Source of the DNA: Stomorhina lunata
Lineage: Eukaryota; Arthropoda; Insecta; Diptera; Rhiniidae
Length of the DNA: 64,000 bases
Reading direction: 5' to 3'
Assembly: GCA_933228675.1 (NCBI GenBank)
Contig: OW121742.1
Location: 123,667,983 to 123,731,982 of the forward strand
Program-made: the position numbers and the translations under genes
Shown here: piece after piece, positions 1-11,000 of the stretch
Position numbering within the stretch: the first letter of the stretch is position 1
Layout: each line of letters starts with the position of its first letter
Notes under the pieces: model-generated
The model's input: the letters and a program-made list of their open reading frames with translations, nothing else
Told to the model about the DNA's origin: nothing
Databases searched by the model: none

Positions 1-3000
1 TGTTCTAGTTCTGTTCTAGTTCTGTTCTAGTTCTGTTCTAGTTCTGTTCTAGTTCTGTTCTAGTTCTGTTCTAGTTCTGTTCTAGTTCTGTTCTAGTTCT
101 GTTCTAGTTCTGTTCTAGTTCTGTTCTAGTTCTGTTCTAGTTCTGTTCTAGTTCTGTTCTAGTTCTGTTCTAGTTCTGTTCTAGTTCTGTTCTAGTTCTG
201 TTCTAGTTCTGTTCTAGTTCTGTTCTAGTTCTGTTCTAGTTCTGTTCTAGTTCTGTTCTAGTTCTGTTCTAGTTCTGTTCTAGTTCTGTTCTAGTTCTGT
301 TTTAGTTCTGTTCTAGTTCTGTTCTAGTTCTGTTCTAGTTCTGTTCTAGTTCTGTTCTAGTTCTGTTCTAGTTCTGTTCTAGTTCTGTTCTAGTTCTATT
401 CTAGTTCTATTCTAGTTCTGTTCTAGTTCTGTTCTAGTTCTGTTCTAGTTCTGTTCTAGTTCTGTTCTAGTTCTGTTCTAGTTCTGTTCTAGTTCTGTTC
501 TAGTTCTGTTCTAGTTCTGTTCTAGTTCTGTTCTAGTTCTGTTCTAGTTCTGTTCTAGTTCTGTTCTAGTTCTGTTCTAGTTCTGTTCTAGTTCTGTTCT
601 AGTTCTGTTCTAGTTCTGTTCTAGTTCTGTTCTAGTTCTGTTCTAGTTCTGTTCTAGTTCTGTTCTAGTTCTGTTCTAGTTCTGTTCTAGTTCTGTTCTA
701 GTTCTGTTCTAGTTCTGTTCTAGTTCTGTTCTAGTTCTGTTCTAGTTCTGTTCTAGTTCTGTTCTAGTTCTGTTCTAGTTCTGTTCTAGTTCTGTTCTAG
801 TTCTGTTCTAGTTCTGTTCTAGTCCTGTTCTAGTTCTGTTCTAGTTCTGTTCTAGTTCTGTTCTAGTTCTGTTCTAGTTCTGTTCTAGTTCTGTTCTAGT
901 TCTGTTCTAGTTCTGTTCTAGTTCTGTTCTAGTTCTGTTCTAGTTCTGTTCTAGTTCTGTTCTAGTTCTGTTCTAGTTCTGTTCTAGTTCTGTTCTAGTT
1001 CTGTTCTAGTTCTGTTCTAGTTCTGTTCTAGTTCTGTTCTAGTTCTGTTCTAGTTCTGTTCTAGTTCTGTTCTAGTTCTGTTCTAGTTCTGTTCTAGTTC
1101 TGTTCTAGTTCTGTTCTAGTTCTGTTCTAGTTCTGTTCTAGTTCTGTTCTAGTTCTGTTCTAGTTCTGTTCTAGTTCTGTTCTAGTTCTGTTCTAGTTCT
1201 GTTCTAGTTCTGTTCTAGTTCTGTTCTAGTTCTGTTCTAGTTCTGTTCTAGTTCTGTTCTAGTTCTGTTCTAGTTCTGTTCTAGTTCTGTTCTAGTTCTG
1301 TTCTAGTTCTGTTCTAGTTCTGTTCTAGTTCTGTTCTAGTTCTGTTCTAGTTCTGTTCTAGTTCTGTTCTAGTTCTGTTCTAGTTCTGTTCTAGTTCTGT
1401 TCTAGTTCTGTTCTAGTTCTGTTCTAGTTCTGTTCTAGTTCTGTTCTAGTTCTGTTCTAGTTCTGTTCTAGTTCTGTTCTAGTTCTGTTCTAGTTCTGTT
1501 CTAGTTCTGTTCTAGTTCTGTTCTAGTTCTGTTCTAGTTCTGTTCTAGTTCTGTTCTAGTTCTGTTCTAGTTCTGTTCTAGTTCTGTTCTAGTTCTGTTC
1601 TAGTTCTGTTCTAGTTCTGTTCTAGTTCTGTTCTAGTTCTGTTCTAGTTCTGTTCTAGTTCTGTTCTAGTTCTGTTCTAGTTCTGTTCTAGTTCTGTTCT
1701 AGTTCTGTTCTAGTTCTGTTCTATTTCTGTTCTAGTACTGTTCTAGTTCTGTTCTAGTTCTGTTCTAGTTCTGTTCTAGTTCTGTTCTAGTTCTGTTCTA
1801 GTTCTGTTCTAGTTCTGTTCTAGTTCTGTTCTAGTTCTGTTCTAGTTCTGTTCTAGTTCTGTTCTAGTTCTGTTCTAGTTCTGTTCTAGTTCTGTTCTAG
1901 TTCTGTTCTAGTTCTGTTCTAGTTCTGTTCTAGTTCTGTTCTAGTTCTGTTCTAGTTCTGTTCTAGTTCTGTTCTAGTTCTGTTCTAGTTCTGTTCTAGT
2001 TCTGTTCTAGTTCTGTTCTAGTTCTGTTCTAGTTCTGTTCTAGTTCTGTTCTAGTTCTGTTCTAGTTCTGTTCTAGTTCTGTTCTAGTTCTGTTCTAGTT
2101 CTGTTCTAGTTCTGTTCTAGTTCTGTTCTAGTTCTGTTCTAGTTCTGTTCTAGTTCTGTTCTAGTTCTGTTCTAGTTCTGTTCTAGTTCTGTTCTAGTTC
2201 TGTTCTAGTTCTGTTCTAGTTCTGTTCTAGTTCTGTTCTAGTTCTGTTCTAGTTCTGTTCTAGTTCTGTTCTAGTTCTGTTCTAGTTCTGTTCTAGTTCT
2301 GTTCTAGTTCTGTTCTAGTTCTGTTCTAGTTCTGTTCTAGTTCTGTTCTAGTTCTGTTCTAGTTCTGTTCTAGTTCTGTTCTAGTTCTGTTCTAGTTCTG
2401 TTCTAGTTCTGTTCTAGTTCTGTTCTAGTTCTGTTCTAGTTCTGTTCTAGTTCTGTTCTAGTTCTGTTCTAGTTCTGTTCTAGTTCTGTTCTAGTTCTGT
2501 TCTAGTTCTGTTCTAGTTCTGTTCTAGTTCTGTTCTAGTTCTGTTCTAGTTCTGTTCTAGTTCTGTTCTAGTTCTGTTCTAGTTCTGTTCTAGTTCTGTT
2601 CTAGTTCTGTTCTAGTTCTGTTCTAGTTCTGTTCTAGTTCTGTTCTAGTTCTGTTCTAGTTCTGTTCTAGTTCTGTTCTAGTTCTGTTCTAGTTCTGTTC
2701 TAGTTCTGTTCTAGTTCTGTTCTAGTTCTGTTCTAGTTCTGTTCTAGTTCTGTTCTAGTTCTGTTCTAGTTCTGTTCTAGTTCTGTTCTAGTTCTGTTCT
2801 AGTTCTGTTCTAGTTCTGTTCTAGTTCTGTTCTAGTTCTGTTCTAGTTCTGTTCTAGTTCTGTTCTAGTTCTGTTCTAGTTCTGTTCTAGTTCTGTTCTA
2901 GTTCTGTTCTAGTTCTGTTCTAGTTCTGTTCTAGTTCTGTTCTAGTTCTGTTCTAGTTCTGTTCTAGTTCTGTTCTAGTTCTGTTCTAGTTCTGTTCTAG

Positions 3001-3700
3001 TTCTGTTCTAGTTCTGTTCTAGTTCTGTTCTAGTTCTGTTCTAGTTCTGTTCTAGTTCTGTTCTAGTTCTGTTCTAGTTCTGTTCTAGTTCTGTTCTAGT
3101 TCTGTTCTAGTTCTGTTCTAGTTCTGTTCTAGTTCTGTTCTAGTTCTGTTCTAGTTCTGTTCTAGTTCTGTTCTAGTTCTGTTCTAGTTCTGTTCTAGTT
3201 CTGTTCTAGTTCTGTTCTAGTTCTGTTCTAGTTCTGTTCTAGTTCTGTTCTAGTTCTGTTCTAGTTCTGTTCTAGTTCTGTTCTAGTTCTGTTCTAGTTC
3301 TGTTCTAGTTCTGTTCTAGTTCTGTTCTAGTTCTGTTCTAGTTCTGTTCTAGTTCTGTTCTAGTTCTGTTCTAGTTCTGTTCTAGTTCTGTTCTAGTTCT
3401 GTTCTAGTTCTGTTCTAGTTCTGTTCTAGTTCTGTTCTAGTTCTGTTCTAGTTCTGTTCTAGTTCTGTTCTAGTTCTGTTCTAGTTCTGTTCTAGTTCTG
3501 TTCTAGTTCTGTTCTAGTTCTGTTCTAGTTCTGTTCTAGTTCTGTTCTAGTTCTGTTCTAGTTCTGTTCTAGTTCTGTTCTAGTTCTGTTCTAGTTCTGT
3601 TCTAGTTCTGTTCTAGTTCTGTTCTAGTTCTGTTCTAGTTCTGTTCTATTTCTGTTATAGTTCTGTTCTAGTTCGTTCTAGTTCTATTCTAGTTTTATTC
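1..3700. repeat. 11-bp tandem satellite, unit TGTTCTAGTTC
   Basis: The unit TGTTCTAGTTC repeats head to tail from the first base to about 3646, roughly 330 copies, then decays over the last ~50 bases (a one-base-short unit and several substitutions near 3646-3700). Internal variants are very rare: a TTTTAG unit near 300, two TATTCTAG units near 398-412, one C substitution near 824, and a pair of variants near 1722-1737. The array is cut by the window start, so its true length is unknown. Near-absence of indels over 3.6 kb implies recent amplification or strong homogenisation, although assembly collapse or expansion could also change the copy number. It has no coding potential. I do not recognise this satellite by name. 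Confidence 0.98.
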
Positions 3701-5379
3701 CCTACTATCCCACAACTCTGCTAACAGCCTTAATCTTTCCTATCTTGTTACCAGATTCTTACAATTACTTTCTCACTAATGTTCCATATCCGTATCCTCC
3801 TTACAAACACTTATACAATTACAGCTAACATATACCCCTTCTTTCAATGAATAAACGCATTGGCACAACAAAAAAGGATAAAGTCATAATTGCATAAGTA
3901 CTGTTGTAACTCTCTCATACTCATCATTATCCTCATCCTGATCCAAACTCAAATAAATACAAAATGTAACAAATAGAAGCAAAATAAAATTGTATAACAT
4001 TCATCATAATCAAGTGCTTGTAGTCATTGAGTCCTGTTTGGAGGATATTTTTTTTTCTCTTGCTCTGTATAGGATAGAAAGTAAGGCAACAAAAAACAAA
4101 ATAGGAAAAATATAAAACGTTGAATTATATAATGAAACAAAGTATTATCAACGATAAGGAAGTTGTTTTGGGTTGTTAAGTGTTGCCTTACTAAGTAGAA
4201 ACAGAGTCGAGTACACCAGCAGCGGAGTGAAGTGGTAGTTCAGGCAGACGGATGGAAGGACGGACGGACGTAGGACTTGGAGTAAAAAGTACTTCTAACT
4301 GTTAAATGGATAGACAGACGACTGTGTAACAAACATGAGTGGCAATAACAAAATACTCTAAATGTTACTGAAGTTTTCCGATTCTATTATTGTTTTTTTT
4401 TTTTGTGTGTAGATTCATGGCAATATTTTCCTCAGCTACCGGAAAACAAAAGGGGCATAAACAGATTGCAACAAAATAAATGAGACATTTAGAGAAAAAT
4501 TCTGTAATATACAAGGAAAATAAGCCTTTCAAAATAGCAATAATTTATTATGACTATGGAAATTTTTCATAGCAACTAAAAAGGATTTAAGGCCATTACT
4601 CAGTAGAGGTTTCAGGAGTCGTTGTATATTATATTAAAAGTTTTGATTCACCTGTGTTCTTCGCTAGAGTACTTTACTCCTTATAAATGTATCTTTTAGA
4701 TCTTTTTATGTCAGTTATATTGTATTTTTCTTTTTTTATAACATTTACTTTTGTTTTGGGTATAATTTCAATAGAAATGTCTGTATCTGTATCTATTTCT
4801 TCTTCTAGCAGAAAACCAGAAGGAGGCAAATGTTTGAATCTACACAAAGTTTTTTTTTTTTTTTGTAAATTTTATTTCTTGTTGGTTACAATTAGATTTG
4901 TAGATTGTTTAAGCTTTAAACTTTTATTTGTCATTTGACAATAATAATAATAATGATGAGTTGTTTTTGTTTTACAAAAACTCTTGTCGTAAGTACTTAA
5001 ATATAGAGATATAGATTTTTTGCTAAAAGACAGACAGAAAGTCAGACGGACTTTCATTCTCTTGTTGAGTCCTTGTATTTTGTATTTAATGTTTTTTGCT
5101 ATATAAATATGAAAATAAGTTTTTATCTAAACGAGATTTTTATAAACTTTGGAGACAACATTAAAGTTTCTGTCTTCTTGTTTTTACTTATTTCAGGATT
5201 ATTTTGAGATGTGATTAAAGTATCAGAGTAATTAACCCAGAAACAAATTAGTTTAGAGGGAATTTAAATTAAAAACTTGAAACTAAAATTAAAAAATATA
5301 TAAAATTTAAAGTTTCTATGTAATTTTTTGAAATCTAGAGTAATTTTTACTTTAAAATAAAAATTTTTGAAATTTATAA
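3701..5379. other. AT-rich non-coding DNA beside the satellite
   Basis: No gene is recognisable. The stretch holds a GGAC/GGAT-rich microsatellite-like patch (about 4248-4276), T runs near 4389-4402 and 4850-4864, and a short ATA/ATG triplet run near 4939-4958. The open frame at 4687-4938 is rich in Phe, Ser and Leu, with a T-run-encoded Phe tract, and has no family signature. Confidence 0.6.
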
Positions 5380-6500
5380 ATTTTTTTTTTATTTTCAAAA
5401 AAGGATATTTGGAAAACTTTTTTATTTTTATAGTTAGAGTGCTTAAATTTTGCATTATTGTTGCTAACGTAAAGCCACAAGTTGTCAGCTAAACTATTCT
5501 CTTCTGACTCTTACAGGACTAAAAAAATGTAAGGCAGATATATATTTTAAAGTTTTCATGTTTTATTTTTTAAATTAAGAATAATTTTAATATTGAAATA
5601 CAAATTTTTTAATTAAAAAATTTTTTTTTTTTAATTTTCGAAAAAGGATATTTAGAAAACTTCTTTATTTAAAGAGCTAGAGTGCTTAAATTTTGCAATA
5701 CTATTGCTAACATAAAGCCACAAGTTGTCAGCTAACGTTTTTTCTTCTAACTGTTAGGGGACTAAAAAAATTTTAGTTGTTTTTCTAAAAATTTTTAATG
5801 TTTAAAATTTCTGTATTAAAATTGTTTTTCTAATATTTTTGGAATGTTTTTAATTATTTTTATTTATAAGGTTTATGATTTCTTAAAAAGGATATTCAAA
5901 AAACTTCTTTGTTTTAAAATATTGAATGCTCAAAGTTTCTAACAATATTGTAGATATAAAGCCACAAGTTGTAGGCAAACGAATTTTGTGCTAGCTCTTA
6001 TAAAGCACGAAATATTTAGAGAAAAATATTTTCGAGATGTGAAATTGAAAACTGTTGTTTATTCGTATATTGAAATGCCTTTTTGTTGTATTTTTAAAAA
6101 TGTTTAAAAATAGTTTTCGGAATTTTTTTCAAAAAAGGACATTAAGAAAACATCTTTAAGTTAGGAAGCAGAGAGACAAAATTTATCAAAAATGCACAAT
6201 ATGCTAAATCATAAATTGTAATAACATTAAGGTTGTTCTGGAAATTGAATAGGGTAATAACTTTTTTTTTATGTAGAAAATTTTTTTTTATAATTTAATT
6301 AGAAAACATTTTTTTTTAATTAAAAAAAAAAATATTAATTTATAATTTGACGTTTAAAATAATGTTTTACTAATAAATTTTAATAAGAAAAATTTTTGTT
6401 AATTTTTTAAAAATATTTTTACATATTTCCACAAAAGGAACTGAAATTTGGTGTTTATCTTTGGGACTTTAAGACGCGAATTGTTGCGTACTCAAAATCT
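5380..6500 (+). repeat. Module block 1: degenerate ~244-bp tandem repeat carrying GGATAT / ACAAGTTGT boxes
   Basis: Box 1 cores (GGATAT or close variants) lie at 5403, 5646, 5890 and 6137, with a weak one near 6437; the first four are spaced 243, 244 and 247 bp. Each is preceded by an A run. In the first three copies, AAAGCCACAAGTTGT starts exactly 68 bases after the core (5471, 5714, 5958); the fourth has a decayed version at +69 (6206). Sequence shared between the boxes includes GAGTGCTTAAATTTTGCA in copies 1 and 2. The DNA between modules is A/T-rich and largely diverged. This is the clearest place to see the family that recurs through the rest of the window. Its function is unknown. Confidence 0.85.
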
Positions 6501-7056
6501 GTTTTCACTAAATTTGTTTTATATTTTTGAACTGACAAAAATTTTCAACTTCAATTTTTACAAAATTTATTGTTTTCTAAGTATGTGTTTATTCATACTC
6601 AATGACTTTTAGTTCAAACACTAACAAAACTTATATGCGAAACATGTTTTAATATTTTTCACAAATTCCTGTTTTCTACAAAATAAAAAACATAAAAAAA
6701 TCCTTTTTATTCATATTTGTACATCTGCATTTGGGGAGGATGCATTCATTATAATGGAGTGTGAATCTATGTTATATATTATCTTTGTGTGACCATTGTT
6801 TACATTGACAAAAGCTTAAGCCGCCTTCAATATCAAACGACAACACAGCACAACGTCATGTGACATTAACTGATGTTGATGCTGCTACTGCTGCTGACCA
6901 AGCTGTTGACTAAACGACTGACTGAATGTCAGCCAGTTTAAACGAAAGACTCTTTGCCTATATGACATTTTTGTACTTGGTGGCATTTCATTACAGACTT
7001 CAGCTTTAGCTTTAAGTTAAGGCTGTTGCTGTTTTAAATGTTGCTTACTCATGTCG
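6501..7056. other. AT-rich non-coding DNA
   Basis: I see no gene or long repeat. Base composition becomes more mixed toward 6820-7020, with several GCTGCT-type triplets near 6880-6905. Confidence 0.55.
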
Positions 7057-7135
7057 ATGTTGATGTTATTACTGTTGTTACTGCTGTTGTTGTTGTTATT
7101 GCTGTTATTATGATTTTGATGTTGTTGATGTTGAC
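7057..7135. repeat. TTG/CTG/TTA triplet-rich microsatellite
   Basis: An imperfect run of GTT, CTG, GAT and ATT triplets, of the CAX/opa kind common in fly non-coding DNA. No convincing reading frame continues on either side. Confidence 0.75.
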
Positions 7136-7297
7136 GTCACCACCCACAGAGCTTTATGACAGCTAAAACATTCCTTCCATGTTTTTCATAAACTCTAATA
7201 CAAACACAGATTCTATGATATATAGATTTTTTTGTAAATCAATGTATGTGTATTACACTTTGAAAAAAAAAAAGGTTTGGGTCTATTTTTGTGATTT

Positions 7298-7660
7298 TTC
7301 TAATCATATTATGATCTCATATATTAAAAAATCGATCATCCAATCTAACGTTATCAAGAAATGTTCCCAGCTTATTCTTCTAATTATAAAATGATCTGAA
7401 ATGATGATATTAAAAAATCGATCATTCAATCTAACATTATCAAGAAATGTTCCCACCTTATTCTTCTAATCATAAAATGATCTCATATCAGTGAGAAAAA
7501 AATAAGGTTTGCTATGACTACGGCTAACTTTTTCTAATCATAATATGATCTTAAACATCAAGATAATCAAGAAATGTTCCCAGTTTATTCTTCACCATCA
7601 AGAAATGTTCCCAGTTTATTCTTCACCATCGAGTTTATTCTTCTAATTATAATATGTTCT
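7298..7660. repeat. Short tandem array of ~84-bp units, left flank of the foldback element
   Basis: Units start near 7300, 7381, 7467 and, more degenerate, 7539. Each begins with a near-palindrome of the type TAATCATAATATGATC and contains TATCAAGAAATGTTCCCA and CTTATTCTTC. The later copies are partly collapsed, with CAAGAAATGTTCCCAGTTTA repeated at short spacing near 7570-7620. The same near-palindrome occurs in inverted form on the other side of the foldback element (about 17983-17997). This suggests the flanks belong to one older repeat that the element split. Confidence 0.75.
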
Positions 7661-7687
7661 CGTATATTGACCATTTTTGTCACTCTG

Positions 7688-7696
7688 GCTAACAGT
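7688..7696 (+). repeat. Left target-site duplication GCTAACAGT
   Basis: Nine bases directly before the left inverted terminus are repeated, identical and in the same orientation, directly after the right terminus (17755-17763). A perfect 9-bp direct repeat abutting both ends is the usual mark of a transposition event. Confidence 0.92.
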
Positions 7697-7876
7697 ATGT
7701 GTGTGAAGATAAATTCGAATTTAACTAGCAAAGACAAAAACCACAATTTTTAGCAGAGCCAATTTTGTAGTCAACAGAGCACTGTAAACAGTTTAACAGT
7801 AATGTTAAATACTATACTGGAGTTAGTTTTGACGAATTTTGAGGTATATGGATATATATAAGAATATACAATATTG
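7697..7876 (+). repeat. Left terminal inverted-repeat domain, unique part
   Basis: This is non-repetitive sequence between the target-site duplication and the first tandem unit. It is reverse-complementary to 17575-17754 with one mismatch seen (near 7849). It is the likely transposase-recognition end, by analogy with other terminal-inverted-repeat elements. Confidence 0.88.
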
Positions 7877-8002
7877 GGAACGGGTACTCCAAAGGGTCCA
7901 GTTTGATACTGTATAAGTCGTTTTCCTAAAATAATCTTGGAATTTTAGAAAAATATGGTTTAAAATTATATGTTGTCAAAAAATTCTCAGAAGAAGCTGG
8001 GC

Positions 8003-11000
8003 CTCAAAAATGGCCAAAAATGGAATTGTACACGTATACCACTATATGGAGCGGGTACTCCAAAGGGTCCTAATTGTCACTGTATAAGTGGTTTTCCCCA
8101 AATAATCTTGGGATTTTTTAAAAATAATATTGAAAATTTTAGTTTTTTGAAAAATCTAGAGAAGATGAATTTGCTCAAAAATGGCCAAAAATGGAATTGT
8201 ACACGTATACCACTATATGAAGCGGGTACTCCAAAGGATCCTAATTGACACTGTATAAGTGGTTTTCCCCAAATAATCTTGGAATTTTTTTAAAAAAATT
8301 TTGAACATTTTTCGAAAAATCTGGGGAAGATGAAAATGCTCAAAAATGGCCAAAAATGGAATTGTACACGTATACCACTATATGGAGCGGGTACTCCAAA
8401 GGGTCCTAATTAACACTGGATAAGTGGTTTTCCCCAAATAATCTTGGGATTTTTTTAAAAAAATTTTGAAAAATTTTCGAAAAATCTGGGGAAGATGAAT
8501 TTGCTCAAAAATGGCCAAAAATGGAATTGTACACGTATACCACTATATGGAGCGGGTACTCCAAAGGGTCCTAATTGTCACTGTATAAGTGGTTTTCCCC
8601 AAATAATCTTGGGATTTTTTAAAAATAATATTGAAAATTTTAGTTTTTTGAAAAATCTAGAGAAGATGAATTTGCTCAAAAATGGCCAAAAATGGAATTG
8701 TACACGTATACCACTATATGAAGCGGGTACTCCAAAGGATCCTAATTGACACTGTATAAGTGGTTTTCCCCAAATAATCTTGGAATTTTTTTAAAAAAAT
8801 TTTGAAAATTTTTCGAAAAATCTGGGGAAGATGAAAATGCTCAAAAATGGCCAAAAATGGAATTGTACACGTATACCACTATATGGAGCGGGTACTCCAA
8901 AGGGTCCTAATTAACACTGGATAAGTGGTTTTCCCCAAATAATCTTGGGATTTTTTAAAAATAATATTGAAAATTTTAGTTTTTTGAAAAATCTAGAGAA
9001 GATGAATTTGCTCAAAAATGGCCAAAAATGGAATTGTACACGTATACCACTATATGAAGCGGGTACTCCAAAGGATCCTAATTGACACTGTATAAGTGGT
9101 TTTCCCCAAATAATCTTGGAATTTTTTTAAAAAAATTTTGAAAATTTTTCGAAAAATCTGGGGAAGATGAAAATGCTCAAAAATGGCCAAAAATGGAATT
9201 GTACACGTATACCACTATATGGAGCGGGTACTCCAAAGGGTCCTAATTAACACTGGATAAGTGGTTTTCCCCAAATAATCTTGGGATTTTTTTTTAAAAA
9301 TTTTGAAAAATTTTCGAAAAATCTGGGGAAGATGAATTTGCTCAAAAATGGCCAAAAATGGAATTGTACACGTATACCACTATATGGAGCGGGTACTCCA
9401 AAGGGTCCTAATTGTCACTGTATAAGTGGTTTTCCCCAAATAATCTTGGGATTTTTTTTTTTAAATTTTGAAAAATTTTCGAAAAATCTGGGGAAGATGA
9501 ATTTGCTCAAAAATGGCCAAAAATGGAATTGTACACGTATACCACTATATGGAGCAGGTACTCTAAAGGGTCTTAATTGACACTGGATAAGTGGTTTTCT
9601 CTAAATAATCTTGGGATTTTTTTAAAAAAATTTTGAAAATTTTTCGAAAAATCTGGGGAAGATGAAGTTGCTCAAAAATGGCCAAAAATGGAATTGTACA
9701 CGTATACCACTATATGGAGCGGGTACTCCAAAGGGTCCTAATTAACACTGGATAAGTGGTTTTCCCCAAATAATCTTGGGATTTTTTTAAAAAAATTTTG
9801 AAAAATTTTCGAAAAATCTGGGGAAGATGAAAATGCTCAAAAATGGCCAAAAATGGAATTGTACACGTATACCACTATATGGAGCGGGTACTCCAAAGGG
9901 TCCTAATTAACACTGGATAAGTGGTTTTCCCCAAATAATCTTGGGATTTTTTAAAAATAATATTGAAAATTTTAGTTTTTTGAAAAATCTAGAGAAGATG
10001 TAGTTACTCAAAAATGGCCAAAAATGGAATTCTACACGTATACCACTATATGAAGCGGGTACTCCAAAGGGTCCTAATTGTCACTGTATAAGTGGTTTTC
10101 CCCAAATAATCTTGGGATTTTTTTTTTTAAATTTTGAAAAATTTTCGAAAAATCTGGGGAAGATGAATTTGCTCAAAAATGGCCAAAAATGGAATTGTAC
10201 ACGTATACCACTATATGGAGCAGGTACTCTAAAGGGTCTTAATTGACACTGGATAAGTGGTTTTCTCTAAATAATCTTGGGATTTTTTTAAAAAAATTTT
10301 GAAAATTTTTCGAAAAATCTGGGGAAGATGAAGTTGCTCAAAAATGGCCAAAAATGGAATTGTACACGTATACCACTATATGGAGCGGGTACTCCAAAGG
10401 GTCCTAATTAACACTGGATAAGTGGTTTTCCCCAAATAATCTTGGGATTTTTTTAAAAAAATTTTGAAAACTTTTCGAAAAATCTGGGGAAGATGAATTT
10501 GCTCAAAAATGGCCGAAAATGGAATTGTACACGTATACCACTATATGGAGCGGGTACTCCAAATGGTCCTAATTAACACTGGATAAGTGGTTTTCCCCAA
10601 ATAATCTTGGGATTTTTTTTTTAAATTTTGAAAAATTTTCGAAAAATCTGGGGAAGATGAATTTGCTCAAAAATGGCCAAAAATGGAATTGTACACGTAT
10701 ACCACTATATGGAGCGGGTACTCCAAAGGGTCCTAATTGTCACTGTATAAGTGGTTTTCCCCAAATAATCTTGGGATTTTTTAAAAATAATATTGAAAAT
10801 TTTAGTTTTTTGAAAAATCTAGAGAAGATGAATTTGCTCAAAAATGGCCAAAAATGGAATTGTACACGTATACCACTATATGAAGCGGGTACTCCAAAGG
10901 ATCCTAATTGACACTGTATAAGTGGTTTTCCCCAAATAATCTTGGAATTTTTTTAAAAAAATTTTGAACATTTTTCGAAAAATCTGGGGAAGATGAAAAT

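Noticed and set aside
1..3700. Heat-shock or steroid-response element cluster
   Set aside because: TTC and TGTTCT occur only as direct repeats with 5/6- or 11-base phasing. The alternating inverted half-sites needed for those elements are absent.
1..3700. Telomeric repeat
   Set aside because: The unit is not TTAGG-like, and higher flies generally use other telomere structures; an interstitial or subtelomeric satellite is equally possible.
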